A stretch of DNA of 64,000 nucleotides, from positions 2,480,001-2,544,000 of the forward strand of contig NZ_CP117520.1 in assembly GCF_028621895.1 (NCBI RefSeq), given 5' to 3'. Both the position numbers and the translations under genes were made by a program. Positions 9,087 through 20,326 of this stretch are shown here, piece after piece (within the stretch, counting starts at the first letter, position 1; each line of letters begins with the position of its first letter). Under the pieces are notes generated by a model that searched no databases, had not been told where the DNA came from, and saw nothing but the letters and a program-made list of their open reading frames with translations. Origin of the DNA: Acinetobacter sp. GSS19 (lineage in GTDB: Bacteria > Pseudomonadota > Gammaproteobacteria > Pseudomonadales > Moraxellaceae).

Positions 9087-9808
9087 TTTAAAAAAATATC
9101 CTATTTATCCATCCGAATGAGAGTGAAAAGAGGGGACTGGATGGTTGCAGTATTTTGAATTCAAGCGAGTATCAACAAGACGATGCCTATTGAATAATGC
9201 TTACCCAAATTATGACTGATGAATCGGGTAAGAACAATATGCTTTAGTCAAAGCGCTTTAAAACTTTAAAAAAAGTAACAATAAAAATAGTTTAGCTGTT
9301 AATGATCCGTAAATTTTAAGGTTTTTTCAGGCCCATCAAACCGCTGATGTATAGGCTTTTAACTCGGTTAATACAGGACTTTAGTGGTAGGCTGGCTTGA
9401 ATATGACCAGCTTTTCTGTATCTAATGCGTGGGTTTTGATCTAAAATTTATATGTTATAAAGATGAGCTCATACAATTAGCCAATTAATAAACCTAATAA
9501 TTTTTTTTAAATGATCACTAAAATAAATCCTAATAATTGTTTTTAAATATAATTAGAAAATCTATTTCAGGTATAAAAATATGAAATGGTGATTGAAATC
9601 ACATCATATTCTTTAGTTTTTTGCTCAGAATTCAGATTTTATTTATTGCTTTTTTGCCTATCTTTTCAGCTCAGTTAAAATGAGAAAGTTCCATTATCAT
9701 CCGAAATAATCCTTAATTTTCTAAAACTTATTGGTAGTTAATTCTGTTCAGGCCTTCGTAGATGATTGCTCGCTCATCTGAATACTGATTAAAACAAGGA
9801 ATTCTCCA
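9087..9808. other. Intergenic region between dapA and a divergent MFS gene
   Basis: About 720 bases, increasingly AT-rich towards 9600. It must hold the dapA promoter on the minus strand and the MFS promoter on the plus strand. I see no convincing gene, tRNA or known riboswitch in it. Confidence 0.6.
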
Positions 9809-11050
9809 ATGGAAAGATCAGGTAACAAACATTCCGTTATTACTGTCGCGATCTGTTTTTTGATCGCGGTTATTGAAGGCCTGGATATTCAGGCTGCGGG
9901 TATTGCTGCCAAAGGGATTAGTGAGTATTTCGCACTGGATAAGTCACAATTGGGTATTTTCTTCAGCGCAGGGATTCTGGGTCTACTCCCAGGGGCGTTG
10001 ATTGGCGGTCGTTATGCCGACCGTATTGGCCGTAAAAAAGTCTTGATCTGGTCGGTTGCCACCTTTGCTGTATTTACCTTATGTACCGTATGGGTAAACA
10101 GCTTCACCAGCTTGTTGGTGGTGCGTTTCCTCGCCGGTGCAGGCTTGGGTGCTGCGATGCCAAACTTGATTACTTTGGCAGCTGAGTCGGTACGACCTGA
10201 AAACCGTGGCCGTGCCGTGGGTCTGATGTACTGTGGTATGCCAGTGGGTGCAGCAATTTTATCCTATATTGCCAGCCTGGATTTCGGTACAAACTGGAAA
10301 AACATTTTCTATCTCGGTGGCTTATTGCCAATCGTGGTGGTTCCACTGATGATGTTGTTGCTACCAGAATCACGCGAGTTCTTGAAAGCACAGGACAAAC
10401 AGCAAGCGGCTGAGCCACAAGGTTCTTTCAAAGACCTGTTCAACAGCGAAAACCGTCTGCGTACTTTGCTGCTCTGGGGTAGCTATTTCTTGACCTTGAT
10501 GGTGGTTTACATCATGTTGAGCTGGTTGCCATCGTTGTTTATGGAACTTGGTTTCTCACGCAAAGAAGGCAGTACAGCACAGTTCTTCTTCATGATCGCA
10601 GCAACTTTCGGTACGGTGATCCTAGGCATGCTGACAGACCGCTGGAAGAAAGCCTACGTGATTATTTTGATGTACGGTGGTATTACGGCTGGTCTGTTTA
10701 GCTTGAATGCAGCAGTTTCATTGACCAACATGTACTGGGCAGCGGCATTAACAGGTGCATTCGTCATTGGGTGCCAAGGTGTACTGTATGCGTTCGGTAG
10801 TATCGTGTATCCAACCAATGTGCGTGCAACAGGTGTAGGTATGGCTTCTGCAGTCGGCCGTGTTGGTGCAATGCTCGGACCAGCAATTGCGGGTCAATTA
10901 TTAGCTGCTGGTTTCGGTGCTGCTGGTGTCGTTTCTGCTGCGATTCCATGTATCATCGTGTCTGCAGTCCTGATGTTGTTGGTGGTACGTAGCTTGCCGA
11001 ATCAGGCTGCTGCAACTCAACCTGCACAATCTGGTTTAGAAACTTCATGA
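9809..11050 (+). CDS. MFS transporter, aromatic acid:H+ symporter (AAHS, MhpT-like)
   Basis: A 413-residue, 12-helix major facilitator. The conserved loop between helices 2 and 3 is GGRYADRIGRKK (residues 67-78), and helix 1 carries the AAHS signature IEGLDIQAAGIAAKG (residues 23-37) with the acidic residue typical of aromatic-acid carriers. It most resembles MhpT-type carriers for hydroxyphenylpropionate. AAGGA precedes the ATG. No catabolic gene lies next to it, so the substrate remains open. A terminator follows at 11086. Confidence 0.85.
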   Translation: MERSGNKHSVITVAICFLIAVIEGLDIQAAGIAAKGISEYFALDKSQLGIFFSAGILGLLPGALIGGRYADRIGRKKVLIWSVATFAVFTLCTVWVNSFTSLLVVRFLAGAGLGAAMPNLITLAAESVRPENRGRAVGLMYCGMPVGAAILSYIASLDFGTNWKNIFYLGGLLPIVVVPLMMLLLPESREFLKAQDKQQAAEPQGSFKDLFNSENRLRTLLLWGSYFLTLMVVYIMLSWLPSLFMELGFSRKEGSTAQFFFMIAATFGTVILGMLTDRWKKAYVIILMYGGITAGLFSLNAAVSLTNMYWAAALTGAFVIGCQGVLYAFGSIVYPTNVRATGVGMASAVGRVGAMLGPAIAGQLLAAGFGAAGVVSAAIPCIIVSAVLMLLVVRSLPNQAAATQPAQSGLETS

Positions 11051-11085
11051 TGATTGCTTGCTGAATGCAGCAAGCCTACATGATC

Positions 11086-11117
11086 AAAAAGCCCGCGATC
11101 CATCCGTGGGCTTTTTT
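11086..11117 (+). terminator. Terminator after the AAHS transporter
   Basis: AAAAAGCCCGCG and CGTGGGCTTTTTT form a stem with one G-T pair and a T-run. Confidence 0.85.
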
Positions 11118-11205
11118 GCTGGACAAAATTGCCGATTAATGAGGTTTCAGATTTCATCTGACCATGCTAACAATACAGACCATGACTGAATAAGGATCAG
11201 CTGCT

Positions 11206-11835
11206 ATGAAACTGTCCAAGCATGATGCGTTAATCGTGGTCGATGTGCAAAATGGCTTTACCCCAGGCGGGCAACTGGCCGTTGCCGGGGGAGATGAAAT
11301 TATTCCCCGCATTCATCAGCTGGCACATTGTTTTGACAATATTATCCTGACGCAGGATTGGCATCCTGCCAACCATGTTTCTTTCGCGGTCAACCATCCC
11401 GGTCAACAGCCCTATGACAGTATTCTTTTGCCTTATGGTACGCAGGTGCTTTGGCCGGTGCATTGCGTACAGGGCACGGCAGACGCGGAATTACATCCAG
11501 ACCTTGATTTGCCGAAGGCGCAGCTGATTATCCGTAAAGGCTTCCATCCTCAAATTGACAGCTATTCAGCCTTTATGGAGGCAGACCGACAGACCAGCAC
11601 CGGACTGGCAGGCTATTTGAGGGAACGTCAGATTGATACGGTATATGTGGTTGGTTTGGCGACTGATTTTTGTGTGGCCTGGACGGCACTAGATGCCCGA
11701 AAATTGGGCTTTCATGCCTATGTGATTGAAGATGCTTGTAAAGGGATTGACCTAAACAGCTCGCTGGCCGAAGCCTGGCAGCGTATGCAACAGCAGGGTG
11801 TGCATCGTATTCAGTCCACAGATCTTTGTGCGTAG
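11206..11835 (+). CDS. pncA: Nicotinamidase/pyrazinamidase
   Basis: A 209-residue isochorismatase-fold hydrolase that converts nicotinamide to nicotinate in NAD salvage. The catalytic triad D13 (VVDVQNGF), K111 (IRKGFHP) and C156 (GLATDFCVAWT) is complete, and the metal ligands D51, H53 and H86 fit DWHPANHVSF and WPVHCVQG. Length and motif order are normal. It is followed after 150 bases by an MFS gene on the same strand; a link is not proven. Confidence 0.95.
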   Translation: MKLSKHDALIVVDVQNGFTPGGQLAVAGGDEIIPRIHQLAHCFDNIILTQDWHPANHVSFAVNHPGQQPYDSILLPYGTQVLWPVHCVQGTADAELHPDLDLPKAQLIIRKGFHPQIDSYSAFMEADRQTSTGLAGYLRERQIDTVYVVGLATDFCVAWTALDARKLGFHAYVIEDACKGIDLNSSLAEAWQRMQQQGVHRIQSTDLCA

Positions 11836-11985
11836 TGGAAATTTTATTCAGTATCTACAGCCTTGATATAAAAAAATGATGATGTGATTGCTGTTGCTTA
11901 TTTGTTTAATACAACAGTGCTGCTTATAGTGATTTCATGCCATCTGTCTTCAGAATGAATGAACTGCAATTGATAGGAAATCTGC

Positions 11986-13200
11986 ATGTCCATAGCTGTA
12001 TCTGCCTCTCCGCATACTGAACTGTCACGCGGCTTTGTACTGATTATGTCTCTGGCCTGCGGGCTATGTGCCGGTGCTAACTATTTTAACCAGCCGCTGA
12101 TTTATGCGATTGCCACAGACCTGCATACGACGACTACACAGGCCGCATTAACGGTGGTTTTGGCTCAGGTGGGTTATGGTTTGGGATTGTTGTTTCTGGT
12201 GCCCTTGGGGGACTTGCTGGAAAAACGACGTTTTATTATCAGTCTGATGGTACTCAGTGCCACGGCGCAAATTCTACTTTCCTTGAGTGACAGTTTAGCT
12301 CTGCTGTATAGCATGACTTTGGGGGCTTCCTTTTTTTCCATCGCGGCACAGGTACTGATTCCATTTGCTGCGACGCTCAGCCCATCCCATAAAAGTGCTG
12401 AAATTGTGGGGGTACTGATGAGTGGTCTGGTCATGGGTATTTTGCTGGCGCGTACTTTTGCCGGTTTTATTTCGACCACTTTATCCTGGCACTATGTGTA
12501 TTTGCTGAGTGGCATGTTTACACTGATGTTTGCTGTCGTGATGTGGCACAAGTTACCCACGACCCAGCCGAACCGGGAGTTGAAACTGCTGGGAATTTAC
12601 CGCTCCTTGATCGAGCTGGCTTATCAGCAGCCACATTTGATCCGGCGTGGCATTGCGGGTGGATTGGGTTTTGGGATTTTGGCCATGATCTTTACCACCA
12701 TGACTTTTATCCTGGCCAATCCTCCATATCTGTTTAATGAGTTTCAGATCGGGTTGTTCGGTTTGTTGGGCGTGATTGGAATTTTTGCCACACGCTGGTC
12801 AGGTAAAACCATCGGGCAGGGGAAAGAAAACTTCGTTGCTATCTTATGTAGCAGTCTGTTGTTACTCGGCTGGATTCCGTTGGCATTTGCCCGCATGAAT
12901 CTTGGTCTGTATGCACTTGGGGTATTGATGTGTTATTTCGGTTTGACAGCATTTCACGTGTTGAACCAGAACTTGGTTTACCGGATTTCCATCCAGGCAC
13001 GTTCCCGCATTAATGCCGTTTATATGACTCTGTATTTCTCTGGGGCGGCATTGGGATCACTGTGTACGGTGTATGCCTGGGCACATTGGTCATGGCCGGG
13101 CTGTGTACTCTTGGGCATTGTGTATGGCAGTCTGATTCTTGCCATCGACCGTTATGATTTTCGTCAGATGCGACAGGCCGATTCATCTTCTGTCTCATGA
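11986..13200 (+). CDS. MFS transporter (DHA1-type, YgaY-like)
   Basis: A 404-residue protein with about 12 membrane helices. The helix 2-3 loop reads PLGDLLEKRRF (residues 73-83), a variant of the MFS motif GxLaDrxGrr, and ANYFNQPLIYAIATDL near residues 31-46 is typical of the YgaY/NicT-like drug:H+ antiporter branch. AGGAAA stands seven bases before the ATG. The substrate is not apparent. The base composition is like that of the following export operon. Confidence 0.8.
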   Translation: MSIAVSASPHTELSRGFVLIMSLACGLCAGANYFNQPLIYAIATDLHTTTTQAALTVVLAQVGYGLGLLFLVPLGDLLEKRRFIISLMVLSATAQILLSLSDSLALLYSMTLGASFFSIAAQVLIPFAATLSPSHKSAEIVGVLMSGLVMGILLARTFAGFISTTLSWHYVYLLSGMFTLMFAVVMWHKLPTTQPNRELKLLGIYRSLIELAYQQPHLIRRGIAGGLGFGILAMIFTTMTFILANPPYLFNEFQIGLFGLLGVIGIFATRWSGKTIGQGKENFVAILCSSLLLLGWIPLAFARMNLGLYALGVLMCYFGLTAFHVLNQNLVYRISIQARSRINAVYMTLYFSGAALGSLCTVYAWAHWSWPGCVLLGIVYGSLILAIDRYDFRQMRQADSSSVS

Positions 13201-13368
13201 CGGGATGAGTCTTCTGCTGCATGAAAAGTCATAAAAATCTGTAGGGCTGACACATCGTCGAGTGAAATTGCAGGCGGCATCTGGCTTCAAATTTGTTATA
13301 GTGCAAATAATCATCAATACGCAATAACTTGCTGCTTCATTTAAGCATTAAAAAATAAAGACAACAGC

Positions 13369-14805
13369 ATGAAAAATAAGATAAAGAATGTTTCCGGTCA
13401 TTTAGTAGCTGGACCTGTTAGACCTATTCTGGTGATGGGGGTGCTGTCACTTACCGGTTGTCAGGTCTTGCAAATGCCGGAAACGGGTGCCGATATCCAG
13501 CTGCCTGCCCAGTTTACCGACATGCCCAGTCAGCCTGTACAGCGCTTGAGTTGGTCAACCTATTTTACCGATCCGGTGTTGCAACAGTTACTGCAGCAAA
13601 CTTTGCAGCATAATCAGGATTTGCAGCTTGCTGCACTACGGGTCGCTGAAGCTCAGGCCATGTATGGAATTCAGCGAGCTGAACTGTATCCGCAGTTGGG
13701 CTTGGGTACTGATTTTAGCCGTAATCGGGTGCCTGCTGACTTGTCGCCTCTTGGACAGTCATATATTGCCAACCAGTTTCAGCTTGGGGTTGGGCTGCAA
13801 AGTTGGGAGCTGGATCTCTGGGGGCGTATCCGCAGTTTGAAACAGGCAGCACTCAAGCAGTTTCTGGCCCAGCAGGCCAATCAGATCGCAGTACAGAACA
13901 GCCTGATTGCCCAAGTGGCTTCGGTGTATCTGAATTTAAGTGCTTTGGATCAGCGGGTTGAACTGGCTGAGCATGCAGCAGGGAGTTATCAAAATTCGGT
14001 ACGCATCTTTAAGCGCCGTTATGACGTCGGTTCAGGTTCCAAGGTGGAATATACGCAGGCTCAGACCCTACTGAGCAATGCGCAGAATTTGCTGGCACAG
14101 TTACAGCAGGCCCGTGCCAGTCAGCAGAATTTGCTAATCCAGTTGGTGGGGCGGCCTGTTCAGCTCACCCGACCCACGCCATTAAGCCAAATTCAATGGG
14201 CACATCAAGCGCAGGCAGTGGGCTTACCATCGGATTTACTGCTGAACCGGCCTGATTTGCGGGCAGCTGAATATCAGTTACAGGCACAAAGTGCCAATAT
14301 TCAGGCAGCCCGTTTGGCGTTTTTTCCCCGTATCAGTTTGACTGGTGGCTTTGCGACAGCCAGTGGTGAACTGGAGGGTTTATTCCAGCCCCAGAGTCAG
14401 TTGTGGCAGTTTGCACCGAGTATCAGCATCCCGATTTTTACCGCTGGCCGCTTAAAAGCCAATCTGGATCTGGCACAGGTTCGTCAGCAGATGGCGGTGC
14501 AGGAATATGAAAAAACCATTCAAAACGCGTTTCGCGAAGTCCGGGATGCCTTGCAGAATGAAGATTGGCTGACCCGGCAATTGCAGATTCAACGCCAGGG
14601 TTTAAAGGCTTTCCGTGAACGGGTGCGGCTGGCACAACTCAGCTATGACAATGGTGCGGTCACTTATCTCGAAGTGCTGGATGCCCAGCGCAGTTTGCTG
14701 GCCGCAGAACAGCAGGCCGTAGAAGTACAAAGCGCTTTACTGAAAAACCAAGTCGCGTTATATCTGGCTTTAGGTGGTGATATTAGCCTGATTCATCGGG
14801 TATAG
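13369..14805 (+). CDS. Outer-membrane efflux lipoprotein (NodT/OprM family)
   Basis: A 478-residue TolC-like outer-membrane factor. The N-terminus is a lipoprotein signal with lipobox LTGC near residue 31. Two OEP repeats follow, with typical motifs WELDLWGRIRS and RPDLRAAEYQLQAQSANIQAARLAFFPRISL. It starts the export operon NodT-HlyD-RbbA-YhhJ. In E. coli the yhiI-rbbA-yhhJ set has no adjacent outer-membrane factor, so here the full trans-envelope path is encoded together. Confidence 0.93.
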   Translation: MKNKIKNVSGHLVAGPVRPILVMGVLSLTGCQVLQMPETGADIQLPAQFTDMPSQPVQRLSWSTYFTDPVLQQLLQQTLQHNQDLQLAALRVAEAQAMYGIQRAELYPQLGLGTDFSRNRVPADLSPLGQSYIANQFQLGVGLQSWELDLWGRIRSLKQAALKQFLAQQANQIAVQNSLIAQVASVYLNLSALDQRVELAEHAAGSYQNSVRIFKRRYDVGSGSKVEYTQAQTLLSNAQNLLAQLQQARASQQNLLIQLVGRPVQLTRPTPLSQIQWAHQAQAVGLPSDLLLNRPDLRAAEYQLQAQSANIQAARLAFFPRISLTGGFATASGELEGLFQPQSQLWQFAPSISIPIFTAGRLKANLDLAQVRQQMAVQEYEKTIQNAFREVRDALQNEDWLTRQLQIQRQGLKAFRERVRLAQLSYDNGAVTYLEVLDAQRSLLAAEQQAVEVQSALLKNQVALYLALGGDISLIHRV

Positions 14806-14834
14806 GCTTCAATGAGACAAACAAAGAGAAGCTC

Positions 14835-15896
14835 ATGAAAATAAAAAAACTGCTTTGGCCCATAGCGGCTGTTTTGGTGCTGATCTTGCTTGGGTATTAC
14901 CTCTGGCAACGCTTTCAGCAGCCCGATACGCAGGGACTCATTAGCGGTAATGGCCGGATTGAAGCGACTGAAATTGATATCGCCAGTAAATTACCCGGAC
15001 AGTTAGAGCAGGTCTTAGTCAAAGAAGGTGAGTTTGTGGAGGCCGGTCAGATCCTGGCGAAAATTAAAGTTTCTTCGATTGAAGCCCAGCTCAATGAAGC
15101 CCAAGCCCAGCAACAGCAGGCAGAGAATGCTGTACTGACAGCACAGGCACAGGTGGCGATGCGGCAAAGTGACAAAGCTGCGATGTTGGCGATGGTGTCA
15201 CAGCGCGAAACTGAACTGAATGCGGCGCAGCGCCGGTTGAAACGTACTGAAATTCTGGCCAAAGAAGGCGCATCCTCCTTACAGCAGCTAGATGATGACC
15301 GATCCAATGTGCAGCGTGCGATTGCTGCATTGAATACGGCTCAGGCACAGGTGGCCAGTGCCGATGCGGCGATTAAGGCGACACAGGCACAGGTGATTGG
15401 TGCCGAGTCTGCCGTGAAAGCAGTGAAAGCCACCATCCAGCGTATCCAGTTTGATCTTGATGACAGCCAACTTAAAGCACCGTTAAAAGCCCGGGTGCAG
15501 TATCGTATTGCTGAGCCAGGTGAAATGATTGCAGCAGGTGGCAAGGTACTGAACCTGATTGACCTGTCCAATGTGTATATGACCTTTTTCCTGCCCGAAA
15601 CTGTGGTGGGACAAGTAGCAATTGGCACTGAAGTGCGGATTGTGCTGGATGCCGCACCGAATGTGGTTATTCCTGCCAAAGTGTCTTATGTGGCCGATAC
15701 GGCCCAGTTCACTCCGAAGACTGTGGAAACCCAGAGCGAGCGGCAAAAGCTGATGTTTCGGGTTAAAGCTCAGGTAGATCAGGCGGTTTTGCAAAAGTAC
15801 ATGACCCATGTCAAAACCGGTCTGCCCGGGGTGGCCTGGATCAAGCTCGATCCAAAGCTGGCCTGGCCGGCTCAGCTGTCACGTAAGGTGCAATGA
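14835..15896 (+). CDS. HlyD-family membrane-fusion protein (YhiI-like)
   Basis: A 353-residue periplasmic adaptor. One N-terminal membrane anchor (residues 5-25), a biotinyl-lipoyl half motif ([20 protein letters not shown], near 37-56), a long alanine/glutamine-rich coiled-coil hairpin (about 85-205) and a beta-barrel domain can be seen. GAGAAG lies before the ATG. Its stop overlaps the start of the ABC gene by four bases. It would couple the ABC exporter to the NodT-type channel. Confidence 0.92.
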   Translation: MKIKKLLWPIAAVLVLILLGYYLWQRFQQPDTQGLISGNGRIEATEIDIASKLPGQLEQVLVKEGEFVEAGQILAKIKVSSIEAQLNEAQAQQQQAENAVLTAQAQVAMRQSDKAAMLAMVSQRETELNAAQRRLKRTEILAKEGASSLQQLDDDRSNVQRAIAALNTAQAQVASADAAIKATQAQVIGAESAVKAVKATIQRIQFDLDDSQLKAPLKARVQYRIAEPGEMIAAGGKVLNLIDLSNVYMTFFLPETVVGQVAIGTEVRIVLDAAPNVVIPAKVSYVADTAQFTPKTVETQSERQKLMFRVKAQVDQAVLQKYMTHVKTGLPGVAWIKLDPKLAWPAQLSRKVQ

Positions 15897-18630
15897 TGAT
15901 CTTGCCCTCTGTTGTGGCCGAGCTGCAGCAGGTTAGCTTGCAGTACGCACGGGTCAAGGCGCTGGATGCGATTGACCTGCAGATTCCTGCCCAGAAAATG
16001 GTCGGGCTGATTGGCCCAGACGGGGTGGGCAAGTCCAGTCTGTTGGCCCTGTTGGCCGGTGCACGCAAGGTGCAGCAGGGCCAAGTCATTGTGCTCGGCG
16101 GTGATATGTCACATCGCCATCATCGTGAAATGATTTGTCCGAACATTGCCTATATGCCACAAGGGCTGGGTAAAAATCTCTATCCCACCCTGTCGGTTGA
16201 GGAGAATCTCCAATTTTTTGCCCGGCTATTTGGTCATGACCGTGCCGAACGGCGCAAACGTATTGATGATCTAACCCAGAGTACAGGTTTATATCCTTTT
16301 CTAGACCGCCCGGCTGGAAAGCTTTCTGGCGGGATGAAACAGAAACTGGGGCTGTGCTGTGCCCTGATCCATGATCCTGACTTGCTCATTCTGGATGAAC
16401 CCACGACCGGGGTGGATCCACTGGCACGGGCACAGTTCTGGCAACTGATCCAGCGGATCCGTCAGACCCGGCCACAGATGAGTGTAATCGTGGCAACCGC
16501 CTACATGGATGAAGCACAAGGATTTGACTGGCTGGTAGCAATCGACGCAGGCCGGATTCTGGCTACCGGAACACCCCTTGATCTTCTGGCCTCGACCCAG
16601 AGCCAGTCGTTGGAAGAAGCGTTTATTCAGCTGTTACCGGAAGAGAAAAAAAAGGGCTATCAACCCGTAGAAATCCCGGCACTGGAACTGTCATCAACAG
16701 CATCCTATGCCATTGAGGCGAAAGATCTGACCATCCGTTTCGGGGATTTCACTGCAGTCGATCACGTCAACTTCAAAGTGCGGCAAGGTGAAATTTTCGG
16801 GTTTTTAGGATCCAATGGCTGTGGCAAAACCATGACCATGAAAATGTTGACCGGTTTGTTGCCGGCCACTGAAGGTCAAGCCTGGCTTTTTGGCAAACCA
16901 GTTGATGGGCATGATCTGGCAACCCGGCAACGCGTCGGTTATATGTCGCAGTCTTTCTCTTTGTATGGAGAACTCACGGTACTGCAAAATCTGGTGCTGC
17001 ACGCCCGCTTGTTTCATGTGCCTTCTGAGCAGATCACCCCGCGCGTGGCGGAGATGTTACAACGCTTTGACCTGGAAAATGTGCAGGATGAGCTACCGGA
17101 AAAGTTACCTCTGGGGATCCGACAGCGTTTGTCACTTGCTGTGGCGATGGTGCATCAGCCGGAAATCCTGATTCTGGATGAGCCGACGTCGGGTGTGGAT
17201 CCAGTGGCACGGGATAATTTCTGGCGTTTGCTGGTGCATTTATCTCGACAGGACAAGGTCACCATTTTTATTTCCACCCATTTCATGAATGAGGCATTGC
17301 GTTGTGATCGTATTTCATTGATGCATGCCGGACAGGTGCTTGACAGTGATCAACCTCAGGCCCTGATCGAAAAACGGGGTGTCGAAACTTTGGAGCAGGC
17401 ATTTATTGGCTATCTGCTGGAAGCGGGAGCGGGCAGTCTGCATCCGCAGGATCAAGAAAGTACCACTCTGAGTCCATCAGACATCACTACTGCATCAAAA
17501 CGCCAATTGTTTAGTCCGCTGCGTATGCTGAGTTACGCCTGGCGTGAAACATTGGAACTGCGCCGTGATCCGGTCCGTTCTACCTTGGCATTACTAGGTT
17601 CGATCATCTTGATGTTTGTGATTGGTTACGGTATTAGCCTGGATGTTGAGGATCTCAGTTATGCGGTACTCGATCATGACCAGAGCAGTCTGAGCCAGAA
17701 CTATGCACTGAGCCTGTCCGGGTCACGCTACTTTATTGAACATGCACCGATCCGGGATGATCAAGACATGGATGAACGGATGCGCAGTGGCGAGCTGGCG
17801 CTGGCCCTGAAATCCCTCCGGGTTTTGCCCGGGATGTGGCCCGTGGTCAGAATGTTGAAATCGGTGCCTGGATTGATGGCGCCATGCCGATGCGTGCAGA
17901 AACCGTACAGGGCTATGTTCAGGGGATTCATCAGTCCTGGTTGCTAGAACAGGCACAAGCACGGCAGGGCGTATTGCCGACTGCAGCCATTTCAATAGAA
18001 ACCCGTTTCCGTTATAACCCGGATGTACGCAGCCTGCCTGCCATGGTGCCTGCGGTGATTCCCTTATTGCTTCTCATGTTGCCAGCCATGCTGACCGCCT
18101 TGGCTGTGGTACGGGAAAAAGAGCTCGGTTCGATTATTAATCTGTACGTGACACCCGTCACCCGTACCGAATTCCTGTTGGGTAAACAGCTGCCTTATAT
18201 CGCGTTGGCCTTTTCCAATTTTCTGTTGATGTGGCTGCTAGCCGTCACTGTCTTTGGGGTGCCAATGACAGGCAGTTTTCTGACCCTGACACTAGCGACA
18301 CTGTTATTCATCGTGATCTCGACGGGGATGGGCTTACTGGCTTCGGCGCTGACCAAAAGCCAAATTGCCGCTATGTTTTTTGCCATGCTCGGTACCCTGA
18401 TACCCGCAGCGCAATATTCCGGCCTGACCAATCCGGTGTCTTCACTTGAAGGGGCGGCACGGGTGATTGGGGATTTGTATCCTGCGACCTATATGATCAT
18501 GATCAGTCGTGGGGTGTTTAATAAGGCACTAACCTTTCAGGATTTATATCAGTCGATCTGGGCACTTTGTGCCGCAATTCCGGTGGTAATCGGCATTGCG
18601 ATTTTACTGCTCAAGAAACAGGAGCATTAG
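15893..18630 (+). pseudogene. rbbA: RbbA-like double-ATPase ABC transporter with fused permease, frameshifted
   Basis: If one base is restored near 17810 this is a single protein of about 912 residues, the length of E. coli RbbA (911). Two ATPase domains are visible: GPDGVGKSS (41-49) with [11 protein letters not shown], and GSNGCGKTM (about 306) with a second [11 protein letters not shown] box. An ABC-2 permease domain follows. The first frame stops at 17947 after an off-frame tail; the second continues to 18630 with the rest of the permease. The break lies in CTGAAATCCC, where GAAATC or AAAATC would restore the frame. Either a sequencing error or a recent mutation. Confidence 0.85.
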
Positions 18631-18631
18631 T

Positions 18632-19762
18632 ATGATCCGACAGAAGCTGGCGAATATCTATCATCTTGGGGTTAAGGAGTTGTGGAGTCTGTGGCGTGAC
18701 CCGATGATGCTTTTTTTGATTATTTATACGTTTAGTATCGGGATTTATACGGCAGCCACAGCCATGCCGGAAACGCTGAATGAAGCTGCCATCGCGATTG
18801 TCGATGAAGATCAGTCGCCATTGTCCAACCGGATCGTGTCAGCTTTCTATCCCCCGCAATTTAATCCGCCCCAGCTGATAAATCTGAATCAAGTTGACCC
18901 AGCCCTGGATGCCGGTTTGTATACCTTCGCTCTGAATATTCCACCGAATTTTCAGCAAGAGGTTTTAGCGGGGCATCATCCACAATTGCAGCTGAATGTG
19001 GATGCCACCCGGATGAGCCAGGCCTTTACTGGCAGTGGCTATATTCAACAAATTGTCCATGCTGAGGTCAATGAATTTGTACAGGGACACCGCAAGGAGA
19101 CGATCTTGCCAGTTGAGCTAACCTTGCGCGCCCGTTTTAATCCCGGGCTGGAAGAGGCCTGGTTTGGCAGTTTGATGGAAATCATTAACCATGTAGCGAT
19201 GCTTTCCATCATTCTCACGGGCGCAGCACTGATCCGCGAACGTGAACATGGCACTGTTGAGCATTTGCTGGTCATGCCGGTAACGGCTACTGAAATCATG
19301 CTGGCGAAAGTCTGGTCGATGGGATTGGTGGTGTTGCTGGCAGCATCAGCCTCTTTACAATTTGTGGTGCGTGATCTGCTGAATGTACCGATTGAAGGTT
19401 CCGTCCCTCTCTTTTTGTGTGGCGCTGCCTTATCGCTGTTTGCCACCACATCAATGGGAATTTTTATGGCGACGGTAGCGAAAAGCATGCCGCAATTTGG
19501 CCTGTTGATGATCATGACCCTGATTCCACTGCAAATGCTGTCGGGTGCGATGACTCCTCGGGAAAGCATGCCGGAGATGGTGCAGAACATTATGTTACTG
19601 GCGCCCACGACCCATCTGGTGCAGCTCGGGCAAGCCATTTTATTCCGTGGTGCCGGTATCGAAGTGGTATGGAGTTCATTTTTATGGCTACTGGTGATTG
19701 GTTGCTGCTTCTTCTTTTATTCACTGAAGCGTTTTCAAGTCACCATTAAGACCATGGCCTGA
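18632..19762 (+). CDS. ABC-2 type permease (YhhJ-like)
   Basis: A 376-residue ABC-2 permease with an N-terminal helix, a large periplasmic domain (residues 45-170) and five C-terminal helices. The motif LIREREHGTVEHLLVMPVTATEI after the first core helix is typical. The ATG at 18632 has AGGAG seven bases upstream and begins immediately after the ABC gene. Length and order match E. coli YhhJ next to RbbA. Confidence 0.92.
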   Translation: MIRQKLANIYHLGVKELWSLWRDPMMLFLIIYTFSIGIYTAATAMPETLNEAAIAIVDEDQSPLSNRIVSAFYPPQFNPPQLINLNQVDPALDAGLYTFALNIPPNFQQEVLAGHHPQLQLNVDATRMSQAFTGSGYIQQIVHAEVNEFVQGHRKETILPVELTLRARFNPGLEEAWFGSLMEIINHVAMLSIILTGAALIREREHGTVEHLLVMPVTATEIMLAKVWSMGLVVLLAASASLQFVVRDLLNVPIEGSVPLFLCGAALSLFATTSMGIFMATVAKSMPQFGLLMIMTLIPLQMLSGAMTPRESMPEMVQNIMLLAPTTHLVQLGQAILFRGAGIEVVWSSFLWLLVIGCCFFFYSLKRFQVTIKTMA

Positions 19763-19807
19763 GCACGAAGGTCATGATAAAAACGTCCAAATCGGCCTAG
19801 AACCGCT

Positions 19808-20161
19808 ATGCAGATCACCTTACATCGTTGTGCAGGACTGTTACAGAACACTCTTGCACGTGGTTGGCCACTGTATGTGTTTTTTGATGGGGAGCTGATC
19901 GCTCAGTTAGCACTGGGAGAAACCCGATCATTGCAATTGCCTGATCGCATAGGACATTTGTGTGTTGGTTTAGCTCAACCCACATTAAAGCCAATTAAAC
20001 CGACGCTTAATGCGTGTTATTTTCGTAGTCAAACCTTGCAGATCAGTCTGGCTGATGCAGATCAATATTTTTCTATCCGCACACGGTTTTGGGTGATTGC
20101 GGATATTCTGAACCTCGGCCTGCTGCCTTATTTTGCGCAGCGCTGTTTGTCGATAGACTGA
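19808..20161 (+). CDS. Conserved small protein of unknown function
   Basis: A 117-residue protein, MQITLHRCAGLL..., without signal peptide or clear membrane helix. I do not recognise a family. The sequence alternates short polar and hydrophobic stretches (YVFFDGELIAQLALGETRSLQLP), which suggests a beta-rich fold such as an FHA-like or PilZ-like sandwich; this is only an impression. It follows the export operon by 45 bases and could be cotranscribed. Confidence 0.6.
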   Translation: MQITLHRCAGLLQNTLARGWPLYVFFDGELIAQLALGETRSLQLPDRIGHLCVGLAQPTLKPIKPTLNACYFRSQTLQISLADADQYFSIRTRFWVIADILNLGLLPYFAQRCLSID

Positions 20162-20326
20162 ATGCGGGATGAGAGAGCGAAATCTATGCTGTAGTGTGTT
20201 GCAATGGTTCTAAAAATGCAACGCTGTGTCTAAAGATAGAGGATAGGTTACATCAGGGATAACGACTAAGATAGCGACATACTCAGTGAGAACCTCACGA
20301 CACAGAATAGCCACAGGAGCAGACCC

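Noticed and set aside
9087..9808. A sigma54 promoter or operator before the AAHS transporter
   Set aside because: TGGC-containing candidates (for example near 9391) lack the GC doublet at the -12 distance.
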